DNA from: Halobaculum magnesiiphilum
GTDB taxonomy: Archaea > Halobacteriota > Halobacteria > Halobacteriales > Haloferacaceae
Direction of reading: 5' to 3'
Length of the DNA stretch: 64,000 nucleotides
NCBI RefSeq assembly: GCF_019823105.1
Contig: NZ_CP081958.1
Span: forward strand, 62,001 to 126,000
Positions within the stretch are counted from its first letter, which is position 1, and every line of letters begins with the position of its first letter. The translations under genes and the position numbers were made by a program. Positions 51,073 to 60,389 of this stretch are shown one piece after another. Under the pieces are notes generated by a model, which did no database searches, was not told the DNA's origin, and saw only the letters and a list, made by a program, of their open reading frames with translations.

Positions 51073-52253
51073 GCGAGTTCGTCGGCGACACGGAGCCCGA
51101 GCCCGAGCTTCGATCCCCGGTAGGCGTCGAAGCCGTCCCCCTCCGGGCGCACGACCAGCGCCCGGGTGTCGGCCGCGCCCATCACGTTCGCGTCGTTGGC
51201 GACGACGAACGCGAGGTCGACCCGCTCCAGCGTCTCGCACGCCTTCGCCGCGAGCGCGTCGTCGTCGCCGCCGGGCTCGGCCTTGAACCCCACGAGCGGG
51301 AGGTCGGGATACTCCTCCCGAACCGTATCGAGCAGCTTCGGCGTCGGCGTCAACTCCAGCGACAGCGACTCCGCGCCCGAGCGGATCTTCCCCTCGGACG
51401 CCTCGACGGTGTAATCGGCGATGGCCGCCGCCGAGATCAGCGCGTCGGCGTCCGCACAGGCCTCGACGGCCGCGTCGGTCATCTCCGCGGCCGACTCCAC
51501 GTCGACCACCTCGACGTGGGGAAGCTCCTCGACCGCGGACGCGCGAGCGGCGTCCGCGTCGTGCAGCAGCGTCACCTCGGCCCCGCGGGCGACGAGCGCG
51601 CGAGCGACCGCCCGCCCGGTTCGCCCCGACGCCCGGTTCGTGAGCACGCGCACGTCGTCGATCGCCTCGCTGGTCGCGCCCGAGGTGACGACGACCCGCT
51701 CGCCCGCCAGCGGTCGGTCGCCGGCCGCGCGCGCAGTCGCCGTGACGATCGCGTCCTCGGTCGCGATCTTCGCCTTCCCCTCCTCGATGCGCGGGTCGAC
51801 GAACTCGACGCCCCACGACTCGACACGGTCGATCGCGTCCAGCACCCCGGGATGGTCGTACATCGGCTCGTGCATCGCGGGCGCGCACACGACCGGCACG
51901 TCCGCCCCCAGCGCGGTCGTCGCGCAGGTCGTGACAGGGGTGTCGTCGACGGCGGCCGCTATCTTCCCGACGGTGTTGGCGGTCGCCGGCGCGAGCAGCA
52001 ACACGTCTGCCCAGCCGTCTCGCCCGCACAGCTCGACGTGCTCGACGCTCCCGGTGATCTCGGTGACGACGTCGTGCTCGGTCGCGAACTCGACGGCCCA
52101 CGGGTGGACGATCCCGGTGGCGGCGTCGGTCATCACCGCGCGGACCGAGGCGCCGTGGCGGCGAAGCTCGTGGGCGAGTTCGACCACCTTCACGGCCGCG
52201 ATGGAGCCGGAGACGCCGAGCGCGACGTTGGTGTCGGCGATGAGATCGCTCAT
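51057..52253 (-). CDS. coaBC: Bifunctional phosphopantothenoylcysteine decarboxylase/synthetase
   Basis: Makes 4'-phosphopantetheine precursor for coenzyme A. The 398-residue protein has a CoaC flavin domain (about 1-180; VALGVSGSIAAVK, LLLAPATANTVGKIA, CAPAMHEPMY) and a CoaB synthetase domain (about 185-398; VVTSGATSEAIDDVRVLTNRASGRTG, SAAAIADYTVEASEGKIRSG, VVANDANVMGAADTRALVV). It is complete and of normal length. It is monocistronic, with the 23-bp repeat array at its 3' end. Confidence 0.95.
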   Translation of the reverse strand: MSDLIADTNVALGVSGSIAAVKVVELAHELRRHGASVRAVMTDAATGIVHPWAVEFATEHDVVTEITGSVEHVELCGRDGWADVLLLAPATANTVGKIAAAVDDTPVTTCATTALGADVPVVCAPAMHEPMYDHPGVLDAIDRVESWGVEFVDPRIEEGKAKIATEDAIVTATARAAGDRPLAGERVVVTSGATSEAIDDVRVLTNRASGRTGRAVARALVARGAEVTLLHDADAARASAVEELPHVEVVDVESAAEMTDAAVEACADADALISAAAIADYTVEASEGKIRSGAESLSLELTPTPKLLDTVREEYPDLPLVGFKAEPGGDDDALAAKACETLERVDLAFVVANDANVMGAADTRALVVRPEGDGFDAYRGSKLGLGLRVADELAAVFG

Positions 52254-52616
52254 TGCCGGTGGCTTGGCGGGTACGGGTGGTAAATCCTCGCGGTGTGTCG
52301 TCGTTCACGTTCGTCGGCCGCTCCGAATCCGCATGCACGACCGCGTGAACTCGGACCGAACCCACCGAAACGATGACCGAGACCGCGAAAGCCCCCGCGC
52401 TCTCGCGGTCGAGTCCTCGCTGAGCTCCTCGCTCCGTTCGCCGTGCTCACTCCGCTGCGGTGCTTGCATCGGAGTCTCTCGCGAGAGCGCGGCCCCTTTC
52501 AGTCCCACCCGACCGTTGTCGGGCGATCGTCGCTCTGGCGGCTGTTCGGCGTTGTCGCCCCGGACTCCCGCCCGTGCCGCCACGGGGAGTCGGGGCCGTC
52601 GCTGCTCGGTGATGTC
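52254..52616. other. 363-bp intergenic region between coaBC and a flavoprotein gene
   Basis: No credible gene or RNA is seen. A GC-rich quasi-repeat of GCTC and CGCT words runs from about 52415 to 52470. It is followed by the perfect 12-base palindrome CTCTCGCGAGAG (52476-52487). This region must contain the coaBC promoter at its left end and the flavoprotein 3' region at its right end. Confidence 0.4.
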
Positions 52617-53453
52617 TCAGTCGTCGCCCTCGGCCGTCCCGTCGCCGGTATCGCCGCCACCGCCGCCGTCGTCGTACCACTCGGGGTCGACGCGGCCGAG
52701 GTCGTCGTCGACGAGGCTCGGGTGGGTGCGCTGGCGGTCGGCGTGTTCCTCGGCGAAGTACTCCCGCATCGTCTCCTGCGATTCGGCGGCGCGGCGCTCC
52801 TGCTCGGCGGCCGTGATCTCCTCACACCCCGGCGGCACCTCGCGCCCGCGGTCGGTAAAGTACCCCTCGGGGACGACCCAGTCGTGGTAGAAGGGGACCT
52901 CCGCGTCGTGCAGCAGGGTGATCGCCGCCTCGGCCCCGTGGCCGGCGGCGACGACCGCCTGGTGATAGCGCTCCGCGATCCGGCCTGCAGCGTACACGCC
53001 ATCGACGGAGGTGCGACTGAGCGCGTGCTCCTCGGCGTACCGCTTGCTCCCGGCGTCGCGCGCCTCGACGCCGAGACCGTCGAGGTAGTCGAGGTCCGAC
53101 CACGACGCCGCGACGACCCGTGCGGCCGTGACCGCGGTGCCGTCGTCCACGGCGGCGGTGAACCCGTCGATCTCGCCGGTGACCCCCTCGACGTGCCCGG
53201 CCCGGATCTCGGCCCCGTTGCGCTCGGCCTGGTCGCGCAGCATGTCCGCGAACAACCGGGGGTTCACGCCCGCCGGGAAGCCGGGCACGTTCTCCAGATG
53301 GGCGTTGCGTCGGAGGATCGACTCGTCGCCGTCGACGACCAGCGTCGCGAGGTCGGCGCGCGCGAGGAACGTCGCCGCGGTGAGGCCGGCGACGCCGCCG
53401 CCCACGACGAGCGCGTCGTAATCGGCGTCAGTGTCGAGAGTCATCTCGGTCAT
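52617..53453 (-). CDS. Short thioredoxin-reductase-like FAD protein without redox CxxC
   Basis: A 278-residue flavoprotein. The FAD-binding loop is VVGGGVAGLTAATFLARADLATLVVDGDE (about 16-44), and the second FAD motif is GVYAAGRIAERYHQAVVAAGHGAEAAI. The region between them is too short for the NAD(P)-binding domain of thioredoxin reductase (about 310 residues in all), and the CxxC pair is absent. The C-terminal 75 residues are charged and unlike thioredoxin reductase. It may be a non-disulfide oxidoreductase; the substrate is unknown. Confidence 0.82.
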   Translation of the reverse strand: MTEMTLDTDADYDALVVGGGVAGLTAATFLARADLATLVVDGDESILRRNAHLENVPGFPAGVNPRLFADMLRDQAERNGAEIRAGHVEGVTGEIDGFTAAVDDGTAVTAARVVAASWSDLDYLDGLGVEARDAGSKRYAEEHALSRTSVDGVYAAGRIAERYHQAVVAAGHGAEAAITLLHDAEVPFYHDWVVPEGYFTDRGREVPPGCEEITAAEQERRAAESQETMREYFAEEHADRQRTHPSLVDDDLGRVDPEWYDDGGGGGDTGDGTAEGDD

Positions 53454-53568
53454 GCCAGACGGGTCAGTTCACGCCGGCTTCAGTACCACGATCCGTCCCG
53501 CCGTGGCGGATTCCATCGGTCGTGGGAGCGTGGGAACGCCTTTCGGCGCGAGTCCCCTACCGTGCGGT

Positions 53569-53856
53569 ATGCCTACGTACACCGTGCTCGCCGACGCCAA
53601 CGAGACGCAGTTCCAGAACCCGCAGGAACTGGTGTCGATCTGGGGCGACATCCGCGAGGACATCGAACGACTCGGGGGCGAGCTCGGCGAAAGCTATGCG
53701 CTCATCGGCGAGTACGACTTCCAGCTCACGTTCGAGGTCGAAGACGAGGATGCGGCCCTCCAGATCGCGATCGCCATCGAGGGACACGGGCTCGACACCG
53801 AGACGATGCGCGCAGTCCCGATCGAGCGCATGGGCGAACTCGTCGAGGACGTCTGA
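53569..53856 (+). CDS. GYD-domain protein
   Basis: A 95-residue protein of the small GYD family, related to dimeric alpha/beta barrels. The named motif appears as IGEYDFQLTFEVEDEDAALQIAIAIEGHG. Function is unknown. The ATG at 53569 gives the canonical N-terminus (MPTYTVLADANETQFQNPQELV). It diverges from the flavoprotein gene. Confidence 0.8.
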   Translation: MPTYTVLADANETQFQNPQELVSIWGDIREDIERLGGELGESYALIGEYDFQLTFEVEDEDAALQIAIAIEGHGLDTETMRAVPIERMGELVEDV

Positions 53857-53898
53857 CCCTCGGCGTCGACGCTGCCACCACCCGGCCACCGCCGTGGC

Positions 53899-55842
53899 TC
53901 AGTCGTCGTCGCTCGCGGGGCCCGACCCCGCGAGCGTCTCGGCCTGCCGCTCGCGCGCCCGCTCGACGAACTCCTCGGGGAGCGACTCGATCTCGCCGGC
54001 CTGCACACCCCACAGCTTCGCGTACAGCCCGTCGGCCGCGAGCAGCTCCTCGTGGCCGCCGCGCTCGACGACTTCGCCGCCCTCCAACACGAGCACCTCG
54101 TCGGCGTCCTTCACCGTCGAGAGCCGGTGGGCGATGACGAACGTCGTCCGGTCCTCCGTGAGGCGGTCGAGGCTCCGCTGGATCAGCAGCTCGGTCTCGG
54201 TGTCGACCGCGGAGGTCGCCTCGTCGAGGACGAGCACGTCCGGGTCCTGAAGGACGACGCGGGCGATCGAGAGCCGCTGGCGCTGGCCGCCCGAGAGCTT
54301 CACGCCGCGCTCGCCGATCCGGGTGTCGTACCCCTTCGGGAGGTTCGTGATGAACTCGTGGGCCTCGGCGGCCCTCGCGGCCTCGCGAACCGCCTCGTCG
54401 TCCGCGTCGAAGCGGCCGTACCGGACGTTCTCGGCGACCGTCCCGTCGAAGAGATAGGTGTCCTGACTGACGTAGCCGACGGACTCGCGGAGGCTCCGCA
54501 GCGTCACCTCGCGCACGTCGTGGCCGTCGATCCGGACGGCGCCGTCGTCCACGTCGTACAGGCGCATGAGCAGCTTTAGCAGCGTCGACTTCCCGGCGCC
54601 GGTTGGGCCCACGAGCGCGACCGTCTCGCCGGGGTCGACCGCGAAGTCGATGTCGCGGAGGACGAGGTCGTCCTCGCCCTCGTAGCCGAAGTCGACGTGG
54701 TCGTACTCGATCTCGCCCTGCACGTCGTCGAGGGCGACGGCGTCCGGTGCCTCGGTGACCTCCGCCGGGATGTCCTGGAGCCCGAACACGCGCTCGCAGG
54801 AGGCCTTGGCGTTCTCGTACTGCGAGACGATGTTCGACACCTCCGCCAGCGGCGTGACGAACCGCTGGGTGAGAAACAGGAACGTGACGAAGGTACCGGC
54901 CCGAAGCTCGCCCGTCAGCGGCCCCGGCGCGGTGCCGGAGACGATCCACAGGCCGCCCACGACGAACGTCGCCGCGAACGCGATCCCGGCGAACAGCTCC
55001 ATCCCCGGCCGGTAGACGTAGTTGAGGCGAAGCATCGCGAGCGTCTTGCGGAAGTAGTCGTAGGAGGTGTCCTCGACGCGGCCCGTCTCGTACTCCTCGG
55101 TACCCGTGGTCTTCACGAGTTGGATGCCGCCGAGGGCGTTCTCCAGCCGGGTGTTGAGGTCGGCGACGGCCTCGCGTTGGGCGGCGTACCGCGGCTCGAC
55201 GGCCTTCATGAACCAGTACGTGAACAGCACCATCCCGGGGACGACGACGAGGGTGACGAGCGCCAACTGACTGTTGCGCTCGAACAGGACGATCCCGATC
55301 CCCAGCAGCATGACGCCGAGCCGGACGGAGTTCTGGAGGGCGTCGTCGAGGAAGCGTTCGAGGTTCGTCGCGTCGTTGTTGAGGACGGACATGACCTCGC
55401 CGGTCTGCTTGTCGTCGAAGAACGTCATGTCGAGGTCCTGCATCTTGGCGTAGGAGTCGGTCCGCACGTCGTGCATGACGCGGTGGGCGAAGTTGTTGGC
55501 GGAGACGCCGTACACCCACGTCAGCGCCGCGGTCACGGCGAACGAACCGACGATCAGCCACGCGGAGAACCAGAACTGCGCCACGTCCGGCGCGGTCGTC
55601 GGGAGCCACGCGGCGGGAACCAGCGGCAGCGTGTACGGCTGGTCGCCCGTGAACGCGGCGTCGATGGCGACGCCCAGCACCAGCGGCGGCAGCAGGCTCG
55701 CCCCGCGGGCGATCACGTTGGCTGTCATGCCGACGAGGAGCCACGGCCACTTGTCGAGCCCGTACTCGGTGAACAGGCGGTACAGCGGCCGGTCGACGCG
55801 GTCGCGATACACGTCGAAGGCGCTCTCCTCCTCGGTACTCAT
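53899..55842 (-). CDS. ABC exporter, fused permease and ATPase (half-transporter)
   Basis: A 647-residue type IV ABC half-transporter, probably a homodimer. Six membrane helices span about 30-345. The ATPase domain (about 370-610) has Walker A GPTGAGKST near 415, signature LSGGQRQRLSIARVVL, Walker B VLVLDEATSAVD and the H-loop IAHRLST. Substrates of such exporters are lipids, drugs or peptides; none can be named here. It is monocistronic. Confidence 0.93.
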   Translation of the reverse strand: MSTEEESAFDVYRDRVDRPLYRLFTEYGLDKWPWLLVGMTANVIARGASLLPPLVLGVAIDAAFTGDQPYTLPLVPAAWLPTTAPDVAQFWFSAWLIVGSFAVTAALTWVYGVSANNFAHRVMHDVRTDSYAKMQDLDMTFFDDKQTGEVMSVLNNDATNLERFLDDALQNSVRLGVMLLGIGIVLFERNSQLALVTLVVVPGMVLFTYWFMKAVEPRYAAQREAVADLNTRLENALGGIQLVKTTGTEEYETGRVEDTSYDYFRKTLAMLRLNYVYRPGMELFAGIAFAATFVVGGLWIVSGTAPGPLTGELRAGTFVTFLFLTQRFVTPLAEVSNIVSQYENAKASCERVFGLQDIPAEVTEAPDAVALDDVQGEIEYDHVDFGYEGEDDLVLRDIDFAVDPGETVALVGPTGAGKSTLLKLLMRLYDVDDGAVRIDGHDVREVTLRSLRESVGYVSQDTYLFDGTVAENVRYGRFDADDEAVREAARAAEAHEFITNLPKGYDTRIGERGVKLSGGQRQRLSIARVVLQDPDVLVLDEATSAVDTETELLIQRSLDRLTEDRTTFVIAHRLSTVKDADEVLVLEGGEVVERGGHEELLAADGLYAKLWGVQAGEIESLPEEFVERARERQAETLAGSGPASDDD

Positions 55843-55888
55843 TACGAATCGAAACCCGCGGGGGCGACTTAGGCGAACCGGTGTCGCA

Positions 55889-56821
55889 TCAGGGACCGAC
55901 CAGCCACAACACGGGCAACAGTGTCGCCGCCGAGGCGACCGTCGTCGCGAACACGTTGACCGACGCGAGCCCGTCGTCGCCGCCGAGCGCGCTGGCGTAC
56001 ACGAACGTCGAGACGGCCGTCGGCATCGCGAACATGACGGCGCCCGCGCGGACCGTCGAGGGGTCGCCGCCGAGCCCGGAGAACACCGCGAAGGCGATCA
56101 GCGGCATCGCGATCAGCTTCGTCCCCGTCACCGCGCCGACCGTCGGGTAGTCGATCGAGACGCCCTCGAGCACGAGCGACGCTCCGACGCCCAACAGCGC
56201 GATCGGCAGCGCCAACTCGGCGACCCAGGACAGCCCCGTCGCGACCGCCGCCGGCGGCGCCCACCCGACGGCCGCCGAGGCGAGTCCGGCAGAGAGGGCG
56301 ACGAGGACCGGGTTGCGCAGGAGCGAGACGGCCTCGCTCGCGAGGTCCGCATCGGCGTCGTTCACGAGCGAGAGGATCGTCACCGTCGCGGGCACGTGGA
56401 CGAGCGCGCCGACGCCGAGGATCACGCTCGCCTTCCCGGCCTCGACGGCGCCCGCGCCGAACGTCGCGGCGACGAGCGGGAGCCCCAGGAACCCGAGGTT
56501 CGCGTGGTACGACTGGACGACCGCGACGCTGCGGACGGCGGCGTCCGACCGCCGACGGTGGACGAGCCAGCTCAGGCCGATGCCGACCGCCAGCGCGCCG
56601 ACCACGCCCGCGACGAGTCGGACCGACAGCACCTCGCGGAGCGGCTGCGCGTACGTCGAGCTGTACACCAGCGCGGGCAACGCGAGGTAGAAGGCGGCGT
56701 CGGTGAGCGCGTCCCGGCGACGCGGCGTCAGCAGCCCGATTCTCCGGGCGGCGACGCCGGCGGCCAGCAGGGCGAGCATGAACGCGAGGTTCGAGGCGAC
56801 GGACACGGGAGTCGGCGGCAC
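55889..56821 (-). CDS. AEC-family transporter (auxin efflux carrier type)
   Basis: A 310-residue secondary transporter with about ten membrane helices in two halves. The first half has RRIGLLTPRRRDALTDAAFYLALPALVYSSTY and QSYHANLGFLGLPLVAATFG, which corresponds to the NxGxxGxP motif of the family; the second half contains ALPIALLGVGASL and MFAMPTAVSTFVYASALGG. Substrate unknown. It may start at a GTG a few codons inside the annotated start. Confidence 0.88.
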   Translation of the reverse strand: MPPTPVSVASNLAFMLALLAAGVAARRIGLLTPRRRDALTDAAFYLALPALVYSSTYAQPLREVLSVRLVAGVVGALAVGIGLSWLVHRRRSDAAVRSVAVVQSYHANLGFLGLPLVAATFGAGAVEAGKASVILGVGALVHVPATVTILSLVNDADADLASEAVSLLRNPVLVALSAGLASAAVGWAPPAAVATGLSWVAELALPIALLGVGASLVLEGVSIDYPTVGAVTGTKLIAMPLIAFAVFSGLGGDPSTVRAGAVMFAMPTAVSTFVYASALGGDDGLASVNVFATTVASAATLLPVLWLVGP

Positions 56822-56888
56822 TCGGCGAGGCCGACGGTTTACGGTTGCGTTCCCGGCGAAGAAGGCGGTCGGACGTCGGCGCCGCGGC

Positions 56889-57821
56889 TCACTCGTCGAT
56901 CGCCCGCCGCGGGGTGACGCGGGGGCCGTTCGGGCCGAAGCCGACCTCGGCCTCGACGCCGAACACGTCTCGAAGGAGGTCCTCGGTGACGACCTCGTCG
57001 GGCGGCCCCCACTCGTAGGGCTCGCCGTCCTTGAGCGCGATGAGGTTGTCGGCGAACCGGGCCGCCTGCCCGAGGTCGTGGAGCACCACGCAGACGGTGA
57101 CGCCGTGGTCCTCGTTCAGATCGCGGACGGCGTCGAGCACGCGGAGCTGGTGGTGGAGATCGAGGAAGGTGGTCGGCTCGTCCAACAGGAGCGCGTCCGT
57201 CTCCTGTGCGAGCACCATCGCGAGCCACGCGAGCTGCGCTTGACCGCCCGAGAGCCCGCCGACCTGCCGGTCGGCGAGGTGTTCGACGCCGACGCGCTCG
57301 ATGGCGCGGTCGACCGCGTGGTAGTCCTCCTCGCGCATCCCCTCGAAGAACCCACGGTGCGGGTAGCGGCCGTGGGTCGCGAGTTCGCGCACCGTCGTCG
57401 ACTCCGGGGCGACGTGTTCCTGCGACAGCAGGCCGAGCCGGCGCGCCAGCTCGGTCGTCGCGAACTCCTCCACGTCGCGCCCGCCCAACGTCACTGCGCC
57501 CCGGTCGGGGCTCAGTTCCGCGTTCATCGCCTTCAGCAGCGTCGACTTCCCGCTGCCGTTGGGGCCGATCAGCGCGGTGATCTCGCCGGCAGGAACCTCC
57601 AGCCGTTCTGCCTCGACGACGGGCTCGTCGTCGCCGTACGACAGCGCGATGTTCCTGATGGACAGCGGCGGCGAGTCCTCGGGTGGCTCCCCGGCCGTCG
57701 CGCTCGCGTCCGTGCTACCTGCGCCGACCGAGTCGCCGGCGGCGTCGGCGGCAGCCGCGGTATCAGTGCCGGCGGTGTCGGCGTCGGCGCCGTCGCCGGT
57801 CGGCGCGTCGTCAGTGCTCAT
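56889..57821 (-). CDS. Iron-siderophore ABC transporter ATP-binding protein (FepC/FecE type)
   Basis: A 310-residue ATPase. The first 50 residues are a low-complexity Ala/Asp/Thr stretch; the domain follows with Walker A GPNGSGKST, signature LSGGQAQLAWLAMVLAQ and Walker B LLLDEPTTFLD, then VCVVLHDLGQAARFADN. The order and the pairing with the FecCD permease identify it as the siderophore-type ATPase. The ATG at 57819-57821 overlaps the permease stop as ATGA. Confidence 0.93.
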   Translation of the reverse strand: MSTDDAPTGDGADADTAGTDTAAAADAAGDSVGAGSTDASATAGEPPEDSPPLSIRNIALSYGDDEPVVEAERLEVPAGEITALIGPNGSGKSTLLKAMNAELSPDRGAVTLGGRDVEEFATTELARRLGLLSQEHVAPESTTVRELATHGRYPHRGFFEGMREEDYHAVDRAIERVGVEHLADRQVGGLSGGQAQLAWLAMVLAQETDALLLDEPTTFLDLHHQLRVLDAVRDLNEDHGVTVCVVLHDLGQAARFADNLIALKDGEPYEWGPPDEVVTEDLLRDVFGVEAEVGFGPNGPRVTPRRAIDE

Positions 57822-58966
57822 AGGTCCCCCAGCCCGTCCTGCTTGCGCATCAGGTACAGGAAGTACGGTCCGCCGATGAGTCCCGTGACGATGCCGACCG
57901 GAAGCTGTGCGGGCGAGAGCGCGAGCCGGGCGCCAACGTCCGCGAGGGTGACGAGCGCGGGGCCCGCGAACACGCAGGCGACGACGAGGCGCTTGTAGTC
58001 CGAGCCGACGAGCTGTCGGACCATGTGCGGGACGATGAGCCCGACGAACCCGACGATGCCGGCGATGGCGATGGCCGTCCCGGCCGCGAGCACGGCGACC
58101 GCCGAAAGCGCGAATCGAACCCGCTCGACGGACATCCCGAGCGAGCGGGCCGTCCGTTCGCCCAGCAGTAGGACGTTCAGCTGTCTGGCGCCGACGAGGG
58201 TGAGCGGCACCGCGATGAACGTCCACGGGAGCGCCATCCGCACCTGCTCCCAGTCCACGCCCGTCAGCGACCCGGTCGTCCAGGCGATGGCCGACTGGAC
58301 GACGCCGAGGTCGTCCGCGAAGAAGAACAGCGCCGTCTGGAGCGAGCCGAACACCGTCGAGACGATGACGCCCGCGAGCACGAGCCTGACGGGATTGGTT
58401 CCGCCCTTCCACGCGATCGCGTACACCAGCAGGAACGCCACCGCGCCCCCGCCGGCGGCGATCAGGGGGAGGACCGCCGTGAGCCCGCTGAACACGATGA
58501 GCGTCAGCAGGATCGCCAGTCCGGCCCCCGAGGAGACGCCGAGGATGAACGGGGACGCGAGCTCGTTGCGCGTCACCGCCTGAAACACCGCGCCCGAGAC
58601 CGCCAGGTTGGCGCCGACGATGACGCCGACGATCACCCGCGGCATCCGGATCTGCCAGACGATCAGCGTCTCCTTCGGAAGGTCGACGGCGGCCGTCGAG
58701 AACCCGAGCGCGCTCGCGACCGCGTTGCCGAACCCCTCGCCCAGGAACAGCCGCAACAACACCTGCGGGTTCGTCCACACGATCGGGTCGAACACCGCAC
58801 CCCACGCCGTCGTGACCGACATCGTGAACGCGCCGAAGCTCACCTGGACGAGCCCGGAGATCACGACGACCATCGTGCTCGCGGTGATCACCGTCAACAG
58901 CGACGAATCGACCCACGAGAACGGGCTGTCGACCTCCGGAACTGCCTCACCAACCTCACTCGCCAC
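57818..58966 (-). CDS. Iron-siderophore ABC transporter permease (FecCD/BtuC type)
   Basis: A 382-residue permease with about ten membrane helices. FecCD signatures are RMPRVIVGVIVGANLAVSGAVFQAVTRNELASPFILGVSSGAGL and GIVGFVGLIVPHMVRQLVG. The GTG at 58964-58966 has a Shine-Dalgarno-like GGAGGG 6 bases upstream, unusual in this window and a reason to accept this start. A TTAGG-CCTAA palindrome lies 28-41 bases upstream. Confidence 0.93.
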   Translation of the reverse strand: MASEVGEAVPEVDSPFSWVDSSLLTVITASTMVVVISGLVQVSFGAFTMSVTTAWGAVFDPIVWTNPQVLLRLFLGEGFGNAVASALGFSTAAVDLPKETLIVWQIRMPRVIVGVIVGANLAVSGAVFQAVTRNELASPFILGVSSGAGLAILLTLIVFSGLTAVLPLIAAGGGAVAFLLVYAIAWKGGTNPVRLVLAGVIVSTVFGSLQTALFFFADDLGVVQSAIAWTTGSLTGVDWEQVRMALPWTFIAVPLTLVGARQLNVLLLGERTARSLGMSVERVRFALSAVAVLAAGTAIAIAGIVGFVGLIVPHMVRQLVGSDYKRLVVACVFAGPALVTLADVGARLALSPAQLPVGIVTGLIGGPYFLYLMRKQDGLGDL

Positions 58967-58993
58967 TCCGATCCCTCCGTCGGAACATGTCTT

Positions 58994-59007
58994 TTAGGTC
59001 GACCTAA
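58994..59007. promoter_or_regulatory. Iron-box-like operator of the permease-ATPase genes
   Basis: TTAGGTCGACCTAA is a perfect 14-bp palindrome immediately upstream of the permease gene. It resembles operators of DtxR-family metal repressors (TTAGG-n-CCTAA type), which control iron genes in haloarchaea. Matching sites precede the two complete binding-protein genes of the locus. Confidence 0.75.
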
Positions 59008-59061
59008 CTGTTCAAAAGGGTGTCGAACCGTCCGGCTACTCGGCCGTGGGCGTTTCGGCCA

Positions 59062-60297
59062 TCACACGTCGCCGGCGACGATGTCGCGCACGCGCTGGCG
59101 GTCGAACAGCCGCCGGTCCTCGGGCACCTCGGGGAACGACTCGGGGTCGAACTCGCCGAACTCCTCGGGGTACAGTTGTTGGGCCTTCATCTCCGTCTGG
59201 AGCAGGTTGACGATCGGCCCCTGTTCGCCGTACGCGCCGGGGTAGACGCGTCCGTTCTGTACGGCGGTTAGCTGACTGCCCACGCCGTCCTCCTCCATCG
59301 GCCGGACGTACTGGTCACGGAACGCCTCCGCGGAGAAGCCGTCGGCGTCCGGTCCGGTGGTGCCGATCCCCCAGTGGACGATGATGATCTCCGGGTCGAC
59401 CTCCAACAGTTGCTCGTAGTCGGCCTCCCCCGCCGCCTCCATGTCGGTCGAGAAGGCGCTCTTCACGTCGAGGTCGCGGTACGGCTTCATCTCGTACCCC
59501 TCGTCCTGCGTGTGCAGGGGGTAGAACACGCCCTTCTCCGGGTTCGAGCCGCCGTTGATCAGGCCGATCTCCGGGCGCTCCTCCTCGGGCGGCAGCCGCG
59601 ACTGCACCTCCGCGAGCAGCTCGTCGTGCAGGTCGACGAACGCCTCGTATCGCTCCCGTTCCCGGAACGCCTCGGCGAGGCGCTCGAAGGCGCCGTAGAG
59701 GCTGTAGAGCTTGTAGTCGTGGAACTCCCGGCGGCGGCGACAGTTGTTCCCGAAGAACGGCGCGACGTTCTCGCGGATCTCCTCGGTGTCGGACTCGTCC
59801 CAGTCGTCGTCCCACCCCGTGTCGTGGAGGTAGTTGGGGTCCATGAGGATCACCTCGGGGTCGAGCTCGTAGAAGACCTCCTTGCTCCACCCCCCGCCGC
59901 TCCAGTTCGCCAGCGCCGTCAGCTCCTCCTGCGGGGGAACGTCCAGCCCGAACGGCTCGTAGAAGAACCCCGGGATCATGTTGCCCGCGGTGAGGAACCC
60001 CTCGCGCCGGCCGAGCGCGAACGCCATGTCCGCCCAGCCGCCGTTGTAGCACAGCCACGTCTCGGGTACGCCCTCGAACTCGACCTCGCCGACCGGGACG
60101 ATCGACGCCGTGTACGACTCGCCCGACACCGTGGACTGCTCGGTCTCCGATGCGCCGTCGCCGCCGGCCGTCGTCTCCGACTCGCCCCCGTCGGCCGTGG
60201 TCTCGACCGCGCCGCCGCTGCCGCCCGTGCAACCCGCGAGGCCGGCGCCGAGCGCGGCGCCGACCGTACCGATGAACTGCCGTCTGTGTCGTGTCAC
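59062..60297 (-). CDS. Siderophore-binding lipoprotein of the ABC importer, copy 1
   Basis: A 411-residue binding protein of the iron-siderophore/vitamin B12 family (periplasmic binding protein type III). It begins with a Tat-type signal (HRRQFIG) and a lipobox LAGC at Cys23, followed by an acidic Thr/Ser/Gly linker. Typical segments are YEQLLEVDPEIIIVHWG and LTAVQNGRVYPGAYGEQGPIVNLLQTE. The start is GTG at 60295-60297, directly next to an operator-like palindrome. It is one of three paralogs in the locus. Confidence 0.9.
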   Translation of the reverse strand: MTRHRRQFIGTVGAALGAGLAGCTGGSGGAVETTADGGESETTAGGDGASETEQSTVSGESYTASIVPVGEVEFEGVPETWLCYNGGWADMAFALGRREGFLTAGNMIPGFFYEPFGLDVPPQEELTALANWSGGGWSKEVFYELDPEVILMDPNYLHDTGWDDDWDESDTEEIRENVAPFFGNNCRRRREFHDYKLYSLYGAFERLAEAFRERERYEAFVDLHDELLAEVQSRLPPEEERPEIGLINGGSNPEKGVFYPLHTQDEGYEMKPYRDLDVKSAFSTDMEAAGEADYEQLLEVDPEIIIVHWGIGTTGPDADGFSAEAFRDQYVRPMEEDGVGSQLTAVQNGRVYPGAYGEQGPIVNLLQTEMKAQQLYPEEFGEFDPESFPEVPEDRRLFDRQRVRDIVAGDV

Positions 60298-60299
60298 AG

Positions 60300-60317
60300 T
60301 TTTAGGCTAGCCTAAAA
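60300..60317. promoter_or_regulatory. Iron-box-like operator of binding-protein gene 1
   Basis: TTTTAGGCTAGCCTAAAA is a perfect 18-bp palindrome ending 3 bases before the GTG start of the binding-protein gene. It would overlap the promoter and start region, so a bound repressor would block initiation. The DNA just upstream (GAAAAGGGTGTCG) is nearly the same as beside the permease site (CAAAAGGGTGTCG). Confidence 0.8.
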
Positions 60318-60389
60318 AATTGAAAAGGGTGTCGGTTCGTCCGTCGAGATCGGTAAGGAAACCGAACGTTGCGTCGGTGTACGGCCGGT

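Noticed and set aside
52415-52470. GC-rich quasi-repeat GCTCCTCGCTCCGTTCGCC in the coaBC upstream gap
   Set aside because: Similar word patterns are common in haloarchaeal intergenic DNA, and no regular period or gene-related position is seen.
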